Source of the DNA: an uncultured bacterium
GTDB taxonomy: Bacteria; Muiribacteriota; Ozemobacteria; Ozemobacterales; Ozemobacteraceae
Direction: 5' to 3'
Length of the DNA: 64,000 nucleotides
Assembly: GCA_937949615.1 (NCBI GenBank)
Contig: CALEDQ010000031.1
Coordinates: 124,001 to 188,000 of the forward strand
Shown here: positions 8,573 to 16,507 of the stretch, piece after piece
Layout: every line of letters begins with the position of its first letter
Numbering within the stretch: the first letter of the stretch is position 1
The notes under the pieces: model-generated
What the model was told of the DNA's origin: nothing
What the model saw: the letters and a program-made list of their open reading frames with translations, nothing else
The model's database searches: none
Position numbers and translations under genes: made by a program

Positions 8573-9190
8573 TTAGACGACTCCGATTTTCTTAAGTAAA
8601 AGTTGCAGTGAAGCGGGGTCAGGAAGCAGGAAAATATGAATCCGCAGATCCTCTTCACTTTCGATAAATGAAGTTTCTATCATCAGGACCTTGTCGCTGA
8701 TGGCGGTCATGTCAGCGACAATTGAATCGATCATGGCGCCGGCCATGTCGTAGGTCATCGATGGCAGTGAATTCAGCATCGGTGTCTGAGTGATAACCGA
8801 TAGTGCATTGAGAAAGGCACCTGCCAGGATGTTGCCGACTTCACGCATGCATGAGCTTTCGAGTTCGCCCATCTTCAGCGGGGTGTCGATTTCGCAACCG
8901 GGAATAAGAGTGTGAAGGAGCTTGAGGGAGGTTTTTTCGGGGATCAACAGCAGAAAGCGGCCCGAAATTTCACCCATGACCTTCAGAAAAATGCCCATGA
9001 CGGTCTTATCAGGCCCGCCAATGATGGCCGGAATGGCTTTGAAATCCATAATCGAGGCGCTCGGTACCGCCATGTCGATTTTGCGGTTGAGAAACTGTGC
9101 CAGAGCACTGGCTGCATTTCCTGAACCGATATTTCCGATTTCTCTGAGCGCGTCAAGCTGAGTTCTTGTTAAATTGGTGACATCTTGCAT
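8573..9190 (-). CDS. cheC: CheY-P phosphatase CheC
   Basis: 205 residues from the ATG at 9190, which has GAGG six bases upstream. An ATG 12 bases earlier is less well placed. Two pseudo-symmetric phosphatase motifs are visible: E17-x2-N20 in ALREIGNIGSGNAA and E117-x2-N120 in MREVGNILAGAFLNAL. In the CheC/CheX/FliY family these residues dephosphorylate CheY-P. There is no FliY-type CheY-binding tail or SpoA domain. It is the first gene of the operon ending in fliA and sits directly after a strong promoter. Confidence 0.93.
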   Translation of the reverse strand: MQDVTNLTRTQLDALREIGNIGSGNAASALAQFLNRKIDMAVPSASIMDFKAIPAIIGGPDKTVMGIFLKVMGEISGRFLLLIPEKTSLKLLHTLIPGCEIDTPLKMGELESSCMREVGNILAGAFLNALSVITQTPMLNSLPSMTYDMAGAMIDSIVADMTAISDKVLMIETSFIESEEDLRIHIFLLPDPASLQLLLKKIGVV

Positions 9191-9220
9191 CAGCAACCTC
9201 ATCAGTTACAAATCAGAGCC

Positions 9221-9249
9221 ATTATAAAGCAGCTGCAATTATAATGCAA
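9221..9249 (-). promoter_or_regulatory. Strong promoter for cheC-cheD-fliA operon
   Basis: On the minus strand TTGCAT (9244-9249), 17 bases, TATAAT (9221-9226). A second TATAAT (9238-9243) overlaps the spacer. It is of the housekeeping type rather than the sigma-28 type, so fliA is not obviously self-activated here. Confidence 0.75.
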
Positions 9250-9270
9250 TAGCGCAAAAACAATAAAAAA

Positions 9271-9867
9271 TCACTCTTCTTCGGGTGCGGTGAAGTCAAT
9301 GCCGTTATACTTTGTCATGGCCTTATTGCCCATGCCAAGAAGCCACATCGCGGCTATGTCAGGCATTTCGTGCAGAACCTTGTTGAAAATTTCAAGTTCG
9401 GCGGGCGATACCGAACCGAGAACATGCGAAACCAGGTTCTCATGTGGGTTCTGTTCTTCTCCTGCCGGCTGACCAACACCAATGCGCAGCCGCCAGAAAT
9501 TCTTGCCGAGATGACTGATAATCGACTTCAAACCATTGTGGCCGCCGTCGCTGCCCGATGCCCTGATTCTGATGCGCCCGGTCGGCAGGTTGATATCATC
9601 GACGATAACCAGGAGGTCGGATGGCGCGATATTGTTTTCGAGCAGCAGGGCCGCAATGGCTTCGCCCGAAAGGTTCATGTATGTCTGAGGCTTGGTGAGA
9701 AGGTGTACCTGACCATGCAGGGTCAGTTCGCCAACCAGCGAGTGGTTTTTCCATGGCAAAAAAGTCGCGTGCAATCTGGCCGCAATTGTGTCTGCGGCCC
9801 AGAACCCGGCATTGTGGCGGGTGTTGGCATATTCGGCCCCGGGGTTTCCTAATCCGGCAATGATCAT
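9271..9867 (-). CDS. pth: Peptidyl-tRNA hydrolase
   Basis: 198 residues from the ATG at 9867 (an in-frame ATG at 9873 adds two). It has the Pth active site: GLGNPG near the N-terminus, catalytic His in NTRHNAGF, YMNLSG, VDDINLPTG and GGHNGLKSI. It cleaves peptidyl-tRNA released from stalled ribosomes. There is no Shine-Dalgarno sequence before either ATG. The promoter at 9876-9904 puts the transcript start almost at the ATG, so the mRNA may be leaderless. The gene is divergent from gpmI. Confidence 0.95.
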   Translation of the reverse strand: MIIAGLGNPGAEYANTRHNAGFWAADTIAARLHATFLPWKNHSLVGELTLHGQVHLLTKPQTYMNLSGEAIAALLLENNIAPSDLLVIVDDINLPTGRIRIRASGSDGGHNGLKSIISHLGKNFWRLRIGVGQPAGEEQNPHENLVSHVLGSVSPAELEIFNKVLHEMPDIAAMWLLGMGNKAMTKYNGIDFTAPEEE

Positions 9868-9875
9868 AAGCATGA

Positions 9876-9904
9876 TTAATAGCAGAGCCGCGGTTCAAAG
9901 TCAA
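9876..9904 (-). promoter_or_regulatory. Promoter for pth
   Basis: On the minus strand TTGACT (9899-9904), 17 bases, TATTAA (9876-9881). The predicted start of transcription is near 9869, within two bases of the ATG at 9867. Confidence 0.6.
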
Positions 9905-9939
9905 TTGTCTGCCTGCGAAAAGCGCTTCAGCGCAACGAT

Positions 9940-9969
9940 TTGACATAAGTCGCCCGGCGTGGTTATAAT
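9940..9969 (+). promoter_or_regulatory. Promoter for gpmI-gmk
   Basis: TTGACA (9940-9945), 18 bases, TATAAT (9964-9969). Transcription should begin near 9976, giving a leader of about 44 bases before gpmI. Confidence 0.75.
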
Positions 9970-10019
9970 CCGCAAATCCCGTGAGGTATTTTCCTAACTT
10001 TGTTTTCAAGGTTGCTAAC

Positions 10020-11558
10020 ATGGAATCAAAACCAAGAGTATTGCTGATCATTCTTGATGGCTTTGGCCTGTCTGAAAAAACCGAAGGTAACGCGGTTCAC
10101 GCTGCCAACCCGGAATTCATCAACAAGCTTTTTGCAGAACGCCCATTTACCCGCCTCGGGGCCTCAGGCCTCGACGTTGGCCTGCCTGCCGGCCAGATGG
10201 GAAATTCAGAGGTCGGGCACCTCAATATCGGTGCCGGCCGGGTCGTTTATCAGGATATCACCCGCATCAACCGCTCGATTGAAGACGGTTCGTTCTTTGA
10301 AAACAAAGCCATGGTAGAAGTTATCGACCGTGTTAAAGCCTCCGGCAAGGCACTGCATCTTTATGGTCTGGTCTCTGACGGTGGTGTTCACAGCCACATC
10401 GACCACATCGCCGCTATTCTCAAACTTGCCAAAGATCGCGGTCTGCATAAAGTTTTTCTGCACGCCTTCACTGATGGCCGCGATACCTCGCCGACCAGCG
10501 GTGTTCATTACATTCGCGAACTGATTGCGCATACCGAAAAAATCGGCGTCGGCCGTATTGCCAGCATTTCTGGCCGTTACTACGTCATGGATCGCGACAA
10601 CCGCTGGGAAAGAGTGGAAAAGGCTTATCTGGCCATGGTACATGGCGTCGGGAATCGTGCCTCAGACCCGGCTGTCGCCATGGAAGCCTCTTATAAGGTC
10701 AATGTGACTGATGAATTCGTCGTACCGGTGGTTATCGAAGAAAATGGCAGCCCTGTTGCCACCATCGATGACGGCGATGCGATTCTCGCTTTCAATTTCA
10801 GAGCCGACCGCATGCGGCAGATCACAAGAGTGTTCACTGCCCCCGAATTTAAAGAGTTCAAGCGTCGCGAAATGAAGGTCGATTACGTCAGCTTTACTCA
10901 CTATTCAGATGAATTTTCCTTCCCGATTGCCTTTCCGCCGCAGCGTCTCGACGAAGTTCTCGGCGAAGTGCTTTCGCGCAAAGGTATTGCCCAGCTGCGT
11001 CTGGCCGAAACCGAAAAATATGCACATGTAACCTATTTTACCAATGGTGGTTACGAGCCGCCGTTCCCGCTCGAAGATCGACACATGGTGCCGTCACCCA
11101 AAGTCAAAACTTACGATCTCAAGCCCGAAATGTCGGCTTTCGAAGTCAATGAATTTCTCGTCGAACGCCTAAAATCAGAAAAATACCCGTTTATCATGGT
11201 CAATTTCGCCAACTGCGATATGGTCGGCCATACCGGCATCATGGAAGCTGCGATGAAAGCGGTCAGCACTGTCGACTGCGTTCTCGCCAAAGCGATTCCG
11301 CTTGCCTATGAACTGGGTTATGATTGTATGATCACTGCTGACCATGGCAATGCCGAGCAGATGGTCGATTCTGAAACTGGTGAAGCCTTTACTGAACACA
11401 CTGTTAACCCGGTGCCTTTCTGCCTGCTTTCGAGATCTTCGGTAGAACTTCGCCCGTCAGGGAAACTGTGTGATATCGCTCCAACCATTCTCGAGCTTAT
11501 GGGTATCGAAAAACCCGCTGCCATGACCGGCCGCTCTCTCATTGCCAAAAAAAAGTGA
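10020..11558 (+). CDS. gpmI: 2,3-bisphosphoglycerate-independent phosphoglycerate mutase
   Basis: 512 residues from the ATG at 10020 (AAGG eight bases upstream). A longer frame from 9981 starts too close to the promoter. It is an alkaline phosphatase-superfamily enzyme that interconverts 3- and 2-phosphoglycerate. The metal ligand is in LDGFG (about 12-16) and the phosphorylated serine is S63 in QMGNSEVGHLNIGAG. Later ligands lie in the GHTG segment and TADHGNAEQM. It is full length and ten bases upstream of gmk, so both are likely co-transcribed. Confidence 0.96.
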   Translation: MESKPRVLLIILDGFGLSEKTEGNAVHAANPEFINKLFAERPFTRLGASGLDVGLPAGQMGNSEVGHLNIGAGRVVYQDITRINRSIEDGSFFENKAMVEVIDRVKASGKALHLYGLVSDGGVHSHIDHIAAILKLAKDRGLHKVFLHAFTDGRDTSPTSGVHYIRELIAHTEKIGVGRIASISGRYYVMDRDNRWERVEKAYLAMVHGVGNRASDPAVAMEASYKVNVTDEFVVPVVIEENGSPVATIDDGDAILAFNFRADRMRQITRVFTAPEFKEFKRREMKVDYVSFTHYSDEFSFPIAFPPQRLDEVLGEVLSRKGIAQLRLAETEKYAHVTYFTNGGYEPPFPLEDRHMVPSPKVKTYDLKPEMSAFEVNEFLVERLKSEKYPFIMVNFANCDMVGHTGIMEAAMKAVSTVDCVLAKAIPLAYELGYDCMITADHGNAEQMVDSETGEAFTEHTVNPVPFCLLSRSSVELRPSGKLCDIAPTILELMGIEKPAAMTGRSLIAKKK

Positions 11559-11567
11559 CAATTCAGG

Positions 11568-12173
11568 ATGAATCTACAGCATAATGCCGGAAAAGGTTTT
11601 CTTTTCATTGTTTCCGGGCCTTCCGGGGTCGGAAAGACAGTGCTGTGCAATGCCATAGTCGAAAAATTCGCTCCTGCAGTGGTTTATTCGATTTCTACCA
11701 CGTCGCGGGCGCCGCGCGGCGGCGAAACTGACGGCCAGGAATACAATTTTTGTTCGCCCGATCAGTTTGAGGCAGCTATCAAGCGTGATGAGTTCGCTGA
11801 ATGGGCATTCGTACATGGCAATTACTATGGCACGCCCCGTCGCTTTCTTACCGATAACCTCAATGCGGGTCGGCATGTGATACTCAATATCGATGTTCAG
11901 GGCGCCATGAAGATTCGCGATTCATACCCGGAGGCGGTAATGATTTTTATTCTGCCGCCGACCTTCGAAGAACTTGAAAGCCGCATACGCAAACGCAACA
12001 TGGACAGTGAGCATTCCCTGCAGCACCGGCTCGAAAATGCCCGCCAGGAACTGAGCTACCGTGATCAGTACAAACATGCGATCGTTAACGACAATCTCGA
12101 AGTTGCCAAGCGCGAGCTGATAAGAATTTTTGCCGATTATATCGGGGCCGGCACCGAGGTTTCGCAGGGCTGA
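11568..12173 (+). CDS. gmk: Guanylate kinase
   Basis: 201 residues, the usual length. It phosphorylates GMP to GDP with ATP. The P-loop is VSGPSGVGKT near residues 14-23. The GMP-binding segment STTSRAPRGGETDGQEYNF and the FAEWAFVHGNYYGTP segment are diagnostic. It ends with the usual YRDQYKHAIVNDNL region. It is the second gene after gpmI. Confidence 0.96.
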   Translation: MNLQHNAGKGFLFIVSGPSGVGKTVLCNAIVEKFAPAVVYSISTTSRAPRGGETDGQEYNFCSPDQFEAAIKRDEFAEWAFVHGNYYGTPRRFLTDNLNAGRHVILNIDVQGAMKIRDSYPEAVMIFILPPTFEELESRIRKRNMDSEHSLQHRLENARQELSYRDQYKHAIVNDNLEVAKRELIRIFADYIGAGTEVSQG

Positions 12174-12211
12174 AAGCCTTTGCATCGGTTTTTTGCTCCG
12201 GTTTGGTACCA

Positions 12212-12240
12212 TTGACACCTTCTAAAGTGATTCTTATAAT
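12212..12240 (+). promoter_or_regulatory. Consensus sigma-70 promoter for the FecR-domain gene
   Basis: A perfect TTGACA (12212-12217), 17-base spacer and perfect TATAAT (12235-12240). This is the best-matching promoter in the window and predicts high constitutive transcription of the gene at 12295. Confidence 0.85.
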
Positions 12241-12294
12241 TTAGGAAACTTCAGTAATTCGACCACCCTTCAAAGGTGCAGGAGGCTTGATATC

Positions 12295-13032
12295 ATGAAT
12301 CGTAATACAGTGCTTTGCTTCCTTTTCGTTTTTTGTCTGCTGTCTTTTTCGGCGGCCTGGGCTGAGCCGGCAAAACTCGTGGCGCTCGACGCAAAACTCG
12401 AGATTCTCAGCGGCCAGATCAAGTTGACCCGCGTGGGCAGCACCAAGACCGATGTTATTACCCAGTCGTGCGAACTTTATGCCGGCGACCTGCTCGAAAC
12501 TCTTCGCGAATCGAAGGCGTCGCTGGTTTATGCCGATGGCACCACCATGCGTATCAAAGAAAGAACTCTCGTCGAAGTTCAGCCGATGAGCATCAAGGTT
12601 TTCAAGGGCAAGACCTGGTATAAGTTCACCAAACGCGGTACCGAATTCAAGATCGAAACCCCGACTCTCGTCGCTGGTATTCGCGGCACTGAATTTGAAG
12701 TGGCCGTTTCTTCACGCAAGAAATCGTCGATCTCGGTCATGGAAGGCGCAGTAGCCGTTAACAGCATCGCCAAGGGCAAAGGTCTGGTTCTGCGCCCCGG
12801 CTTTGCAACTCACTGTGAACCTGGCGACACACTGGTTCCGGCTTACAAGTTCAACGTTGAAATGAAAAATGCCGAATGGGCCGCCGCTGAATGGAAGAGC
12901 GCCGCCGGTGCTGAAGATGTTAACAGCCTCTACATCAAATACGTGAACTTCAAAAATGAATTTGGCGCCGATGACGCCAGAACTCTTGAAGCCCTGCAGG
13001 CTCTCAAAAAAGCTCAGGCAGGTAAAAAATAA
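12295..13032 (+). CDS. Secreted FecR-domain protein
   Basis: 245 residues with a signal peptide (hydrophobic 6-21, cleavage near AWA). A FecR-type beta-domain spans about 60-160: a GD-LETLRESKASLVYADGTT start, a KIETPTLVAGIRGTEF core and an SVMEGAVAV strand. In TonB systems FecR domains are the periplasmic part of anti-sigma regulators, but here there is no transmembrane helix after the signal peptide, no sigma factor and no TonB receptor nearby. It is therefore a free periplasmic or surface protein. The C-terminal 50 residues are helical and charged. It is transcribed alone from a consensus promoter and followed by a terminator. Confidence 0.85.
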   Translation: MNRNTVLCFLFVFCLLSFSAAWAEPAKLVALDAKLEILSGQIKLTRVGSTKTDVITQSCELYAGDLLETLRESKASLVYADGTTMRIKERTLVEVQPMSIKVFKGKTWYKFTKRGTEFKIETPTLVAGIRGTEFEVAVSSRKKSSISVMEGAVAVNSIAKGKGLVLRPGFATHCEPGDTLVPAYKFNVEMKNAEWAAAEWKSAAGAEDVNSLYIKYVNFKNEFGADDARTLEALQALKKAQAGKK

Positions 13033-13053
13033 GCTTTAAGTCGTGGTAAAAAC

Positions 13054-13082
13054 GCGGGCCCTGGCAAATTGCCGGGGCCCGC
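13054..13082. terminator. Bidirectional intrinsic terminator
   Basis: A 12-bp stem (with one G-T pair) and a five-base AAATT loop. It is followed by TTCTTTTTT on the plus strand and by GTTTTT on the minus strand. It ends both the FecR gene and the lipopolysaccharide operon. Confidence 0.85.
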
Positions 13083-13091
13083 TTCTTTTTT

Positions 13092-13523
13092 CTACTCGTC
13101 CCAGTCGCGTTTCTGGCGCTGGCTTTTTTTGAAGCTGGTCTGTTTTTTGTGGTTGATGCGGTCTTCGACTGAAGCTTTCGTCGGCCGGGTCGCGCGTCTG
13201 ACTTTGGGCGGCTTGAGTGCCTTGAGAATCATCTCGCGCAGTTTCTGGCAGGCGTCGTCGAGGTTGCGGTACTGCTCGCGGTAACGCTGGCTGGTGATAA
13301 TGATCGTGTTCTCCGAATCGACACGATTGCCGGCGATTTTCAACAGTCTCTGCACAACCGGCATACTCAGTTGCCCGCAGGATTCAGGGCGAAAGCGCAG
13401 TTCGATGCAGGTGGCGACCTTGTTAACGTTCTGACCGCCCGGGCCGGATGATCTGACCGCACTGATTTCAAGCTGTTCAGACGGGATGGTTATGTAATCG
13501 TTGATTATCAGAGGCGTATTCAT
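13092..13523 (-). CDS. arfB: Alternative ribosome-rescue factor ArfB (YaeJ-type peptidyl-tRNA hydrolase)
   Basis: 143 residues, the length of ArfB rather than a full release factor. The catalytic GGQ is G29-G30-Q31 in SSGPGGQNVNKVAT. The basic C-terminal tail (about 105-143, rich in Lys and Arg) is the part that enters the empty mRNA channel of stalled ribosomes. The ATG overlaps the preceding glycosyltransferase stop by four bases, so it is the last gene of the lipopolysaccharide operon, which has no obvious functional link. Confidence 0.94.
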   Translation of the reverse strand: MNTPLIINDYITIPSEQLEISAVRSSGPGGQNVNKVATCIELRFRPESCGQLSMPVVQRLLKIAGNRVDSENTIIITSQRYREQYRNLDDACQKLREMILKALKPPKVRRATRPTKASVEDRINHKKQTSFKKSQRQKRDWDE

Positions 13524-14533
13524 TTTTTTCGTTCTCCTGTAAGCCAGGCCACTGCCGGTTGAACCTGCAGCCGGCTCATGCAGCCATTTGAGCCGCAGCT
13601 GGCGCAGCGGCCGTCACAATCAGAGATTTCGGGTTTGATTATCAGGCTGGCGCAGCCGACCGGACCCCAGCGCTTTGGTGTCATAGCCGCCACCGGCGGA
13701 AAAAAAGCGGCGCAGGGAAGCTGCAGCGCGGCCGCTAGATGCAGCGGGCCGGTTGAGCCACCACAAAATGCAGAGCAGCCGGCAAATACCCCGGCAAGAG
13801 CTGCAAGATCTGACAGGCCGCTGGCGAAGGCCAGTCGACCCTGAACTGGTGCCGGGAACTGCTGACGCAGGGATTCTTCGCCCGGGCCAAGACTGACGAG
13901 CACCGGCACATCGTTTTGCAGCAGCCCGGCAACCAGCTGCGCATACATGGCTGTCGAAATATTATGAGCCGAGCCGCCGTGCCCGGGGTGAACGATCACG
14001 GGTCTGCTGTCAGCCATGCCGGTCCGGGCGAGAAATTCCATGCCTTCGGTTATCAGTTGCTCAGGGAGTTTGAACGACCATGGCGAAAAATCAATGGCCG
14101 GCACAATACCGCTGAGCAGGTCGAGATTGTATTCAAACTCGTGCTTTTCATTGCGCGAGCGCTTCTGAACCCGTCGGTCGTTGAGAAACAGCTGAAAAAT
14201 ATTTGAGGCCCGCCCGACCCGACGTCTGATACCGGCCCGCCAGGCGGCAAGAATACTGCGGCCGGCCGGGTGAACGATTACCGCCAGATCGAAGCGCTTT
14301 TCGCGAAAATCTTCTGCCAGGGGTGAAGACCATAAGCCTGCCGGGTAGCTGTCATCGAGAATTATTTCGTCGATTTCGCCGGCCAGCTGCGCCAGAGGGG
14401 CAGTATAACTGCGGACATGCGCAATGAGCCGGCTCTGTGGAAAAGCTTTTTTCAGCTCTCTGAAGACCGGGAGGGTGAGAATAAAATCGCCGGCCCGGTC
14501 GGTACGCGAGACAATGATTCGATCAGGCTGCAT
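13520..14533 (-). CDS. GT9-family glycosyltransferase (heptosyltransferase-like), third of three
   Basis: 337 residues with the GT-B fold of ADP-heptose:LPS heptosyltransferases. The N-terminal DRAGDFILTLPVFRELKKAFP acceptor-side motif is followed by a VHPGHGGSAHN segment and by FCGGSTGPLHLAAALQLPCAAFFPP near the donor site. A cysteine cluster follows (CDGRCASCGSNGC), as is common at the C-terminal end of GT9 enzymes. It should add a core sugar to lipid A-Kdo, but the sugar and acceptor cannot be read from sequence. It overlaps the previous gene by 11 bases and arfB by four. Confidence 0.87.
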   Translation of the reverse strand: MQPDRIIVSRTDRAGDFILTLPVFRELKKAFPQSRLIAHVRSYTAPLAQLAGEIDEIILDDSYPAGLWSSPLAEDFREKRFDLAVIVHPAGRSILAAWRAGIRRRVGRASNIFQLFLNDRRVQKRSRNEKHEFEYNLDLLSGIVPAIDFSPWSFKLPEQLITEGMEFLARTGMADSRPVIVHPGHGGSAHNISTAMYAQLVAGLLQNDVPVLVSLGPGEESLRQQFPAPVQGRLAFASGLSDLAALAGVFAGCSAFCGGSTGPLHLAAALQLPCAAFFPPVAAMTPKRWGPVGCASLIIKPEISDCDGRCASCGSNGCMSRLQVQPAVAWLTGERKK

Positions 14534-15536
14534 CTGAACCCCCGGTCAGGCGGGTGAGTTCGGCATAAACTGCTTCTGGCGGAATTGCCAGCATGCAGGC
14601 ATGATCGTGTCGCGGGCAGGTTCGCTGCCGGCACGGGGCGATCGGGCAGACGCCGGAGGCGGTAACGGCGGCAAAATTCGGGTTGAGCGGGCCAGTTCTG
14701 ATCATGTCGGTTGGTCCGACCGGTACCACCGTCGGAGTCTGATAAAGCGCCGCCAGATGCATTGTTCCTGAATCATTGGCGGCCAGAGCTTCGGCACGAC
14801 TGAGCAGGCAGCCGAGCTCGCGCAGGCTGGTGCGACCGGCTGCACTGATCAGAAAAGCTCTGGCATTGCTGCAGATTTCGTCGACGATAGTTTGTTCAGA
14901 AGCGCTGGCTGTAATGACTACCGGTAGCTTCATGTTGGCGGTAACCAGATCGGCAAGGGCGGCAAACCTCTCGGGTGGCCAGCGCTTGGCGGCGCCAAAT
15001 GCCGCTCCCGGGGCCATGACCATATATTTGGGCGGCAGCTGCAGCTTTGCCGCCAGAGCAGCAAATTCAGCATCAGAACAGCCATACTTTTTCAGCCTCG
15101 GCCGGTTCGGCTCGCTGCACAGACCGGCTGCCCGGCAAAGTCCGTAATGCAGGTCGGCTTCGTGCATTTGCGTGAAATCAGCAGGCTTGGCAATTGCGCG
15201 GCCGAGAAACAGACTGCGCCATTGCGTGGCATAACCGGTGCTGCTGGCTGTGCCGACAGCTTTGGCCAGCATCGCGGCCCGCAGCGAATCTGGCAATACA
15301 ATCGTCTGCTCAGCGGCCAGGCGGCGCAAGGGGCGGAGCTGTCTGAAAACCTCGTGCGGCCAGGCGTTGGTGGATACCGCGTGAACATGCAGCGGCAGCT
15401 CGAAAAGGCTGTAGACTTCGGCGAGGTGTGGTCGGGTCACGACGTGGGTTTCGCCTGCCTGAGAGGCGGCGATCAGTGCCGGCAGTGACATGATGATGTC
15501 GCCCAGCCAGTTCAGGCCGATGACGATGATTTTCAT
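14523..15536 (-). CDS. GT9-family glycosyltransferase, heptosyltransferase II (WaaF)-like
   Basis: 337 residues. The start MKIIVIGLNWLGDIIMSLPAL is typical of WaaF, as are the KRWPPERFAALADL segment and the NDSGTMHLAALYQTPTVVPVGPTD donor-site motif. The C-terminal cysteine cluster (CPIAPCRQRTC...HDHACM) closely resembles WaaF. This makes it the most WaaF-like of the three tandem GT9 genes. It acts on the cytoplasmic face of the inner membrane on nascent lipopolysaccharide core. It overlaps both neighbours. Confidence 0.88.
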   Translation of the reverse strand: MKIIVIGLNWLGDIIMSLPALIAASQAGETHVVTRPHLAEVYSLFELPLHVHAVSTNAWPHEVFRQLRPLRRLAAEQTIVLPDSLRAAMLAKAVGTASSTGYATQWRSLFLGRAIAKPADFTQMHEADLHYGLCRAAGLCSEPNRPRLKKYGCSDAEFAALAAKLQLPPKYMVMAPGAAFGAAKRWPPERFAALADLVTANMKLPVVITASASEQTIVDEICSNARAFLISAAGRTSLRELGCLLSRAEALAANDSGTMHLAALYQTPTVVPVGPTDMIRTGPLNPNFAAVTASGVCPIAPCRQRTCPRHDHACMLAIPPEAVYAELTRLTGGSDAA

Positions 15537-16507
15537 ATAAATTTCTGTAGAAAGTCGTAAATCTGTCCGGCCGTCTGTTCTGGGTCGAGGTCACGGCAGG
15601 CAAAGTGCCCTTCGGGGCAGCTGTCGTTCTGACCATGCAGACTGCAGGGTTTGCACGGCAGGTTTTTCGAAAGCACGAGAACATTACTGCCCGGTACCGG
15701 CGCAAAGCCAAGTGACGGGCAGGTCTGCATGAAAATGGCGGCGAGCGGCGTGTCGACACTGCGGGCAAGATGCATCGGGCCTGAATCAGATGAGATAACG
15801 GCGGTGGCGTGCTTGATGATACCGGGCAGATGGTAGAGCTCAAAACGGTTGCGCAGATCGAGATGAGGCCCGGAAACTGTAAGAGTAGATTTCGCGGTGC
15901 CGATCAAAGCAGTCGGCAGTGGTGAATTCTTCTGAAGATGCTCAATAATCGCCTGTGGCAACTCCTTGCCGGGTTTTGAAGCCTCGGGGTGAATCAGAAT
16001 ATAGCGCTTTTTCTGCAAACCTGCTGCCTCTAAGATTTTTTCGCATTCAAGCAGGTATTGATCGGTTAGAACCAGCAATGGGTCAGGTGTCGTGATTTCG
16101 ACGCCGCAGGTTTCGGCATATTTCTGCCATACAGGCCTCTGATCGTAGAATCTCAAAGGATATTGCTGGCGCAGGGCCATGAACTGTTCGCCAATCGTAC
16201 GCTTCTGATAGCTGCGGGTAATAGGGGCGTTGATGAGATTGCGCAGGGCGATGGTTGCCAGTTTTCCCTGCAGATCGAATACCGCTCCTGGGTTCAGTGA
16301 TTTAAGCTCGCGCGCCAGTCTGATCAGACTGCCGGTGCCAGAGAACAGATGAACTTTGGCGGGCAGAAAGCCGGCAAGCTGTTGCCAGCGGCTGTTGATA
16401 ACCAGATGTGTTTCGATGCCGCGCGCTGCCATAGCTCTCAGTGTCGGAACCGTCAGCAGAACATCACCCATCGCATTCAGGCGCAGAACTATTTCGCAGT
16501 CAGACAT
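15533..16507 (-). CDS. GT9-family glycosyltransferase, first of three
   Basis: 324 residues from the ATG at 16507, which overlaps the end of waaA by eight bases. A longer frame to 16612 lies inside waaA. Family marks are EIVLRLNAMGDVLLTVPTLRAM at the N-terminus, ILIHPEASKPGKELPQ, SSDSGPMHLARSVDTPLAAIF and a cysteine cluster ending FACRDL. Its position directly after waaA suggests it adds the first sugar onto Kdo (a WaaC-like role), which is inference. Confidence 0.86.
   Translation of the reverse strand: MSDCEIVLRLNAMGDVLLTVPTLRAMAARGIETHLVINSRWQQLAGFLPAKVHLFSGTGSLIRLARELKSLNPGAVFDLQGKLATIALRNLINAPITRSYQKRTIGEQFMALRQQYPLRFYDQRPVWQKYAETCGVEITTPDPLLVLTDQYLLECEKILEAAGLQKKRYILIHPEASKPGKELPQAIIEHLQKNSPLPTALIGTAKSTLTVSGPHLDLRNRFELYHLPGIIKHATAVISSDSGPMHLARSVDTPLAAIFMQTCPSLGFAPVPGSNVLVLSKNLPCKPCSLHGQNDSCPEGHFACRDLDPEQTAGQIYDFLQKFI

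Noticed and set aside
12150..12205. Weak hairpin and T run after gmk as a terminator
   Set aside because: The stem is about six pairs including a wobble and the T run is displaced by several bases.
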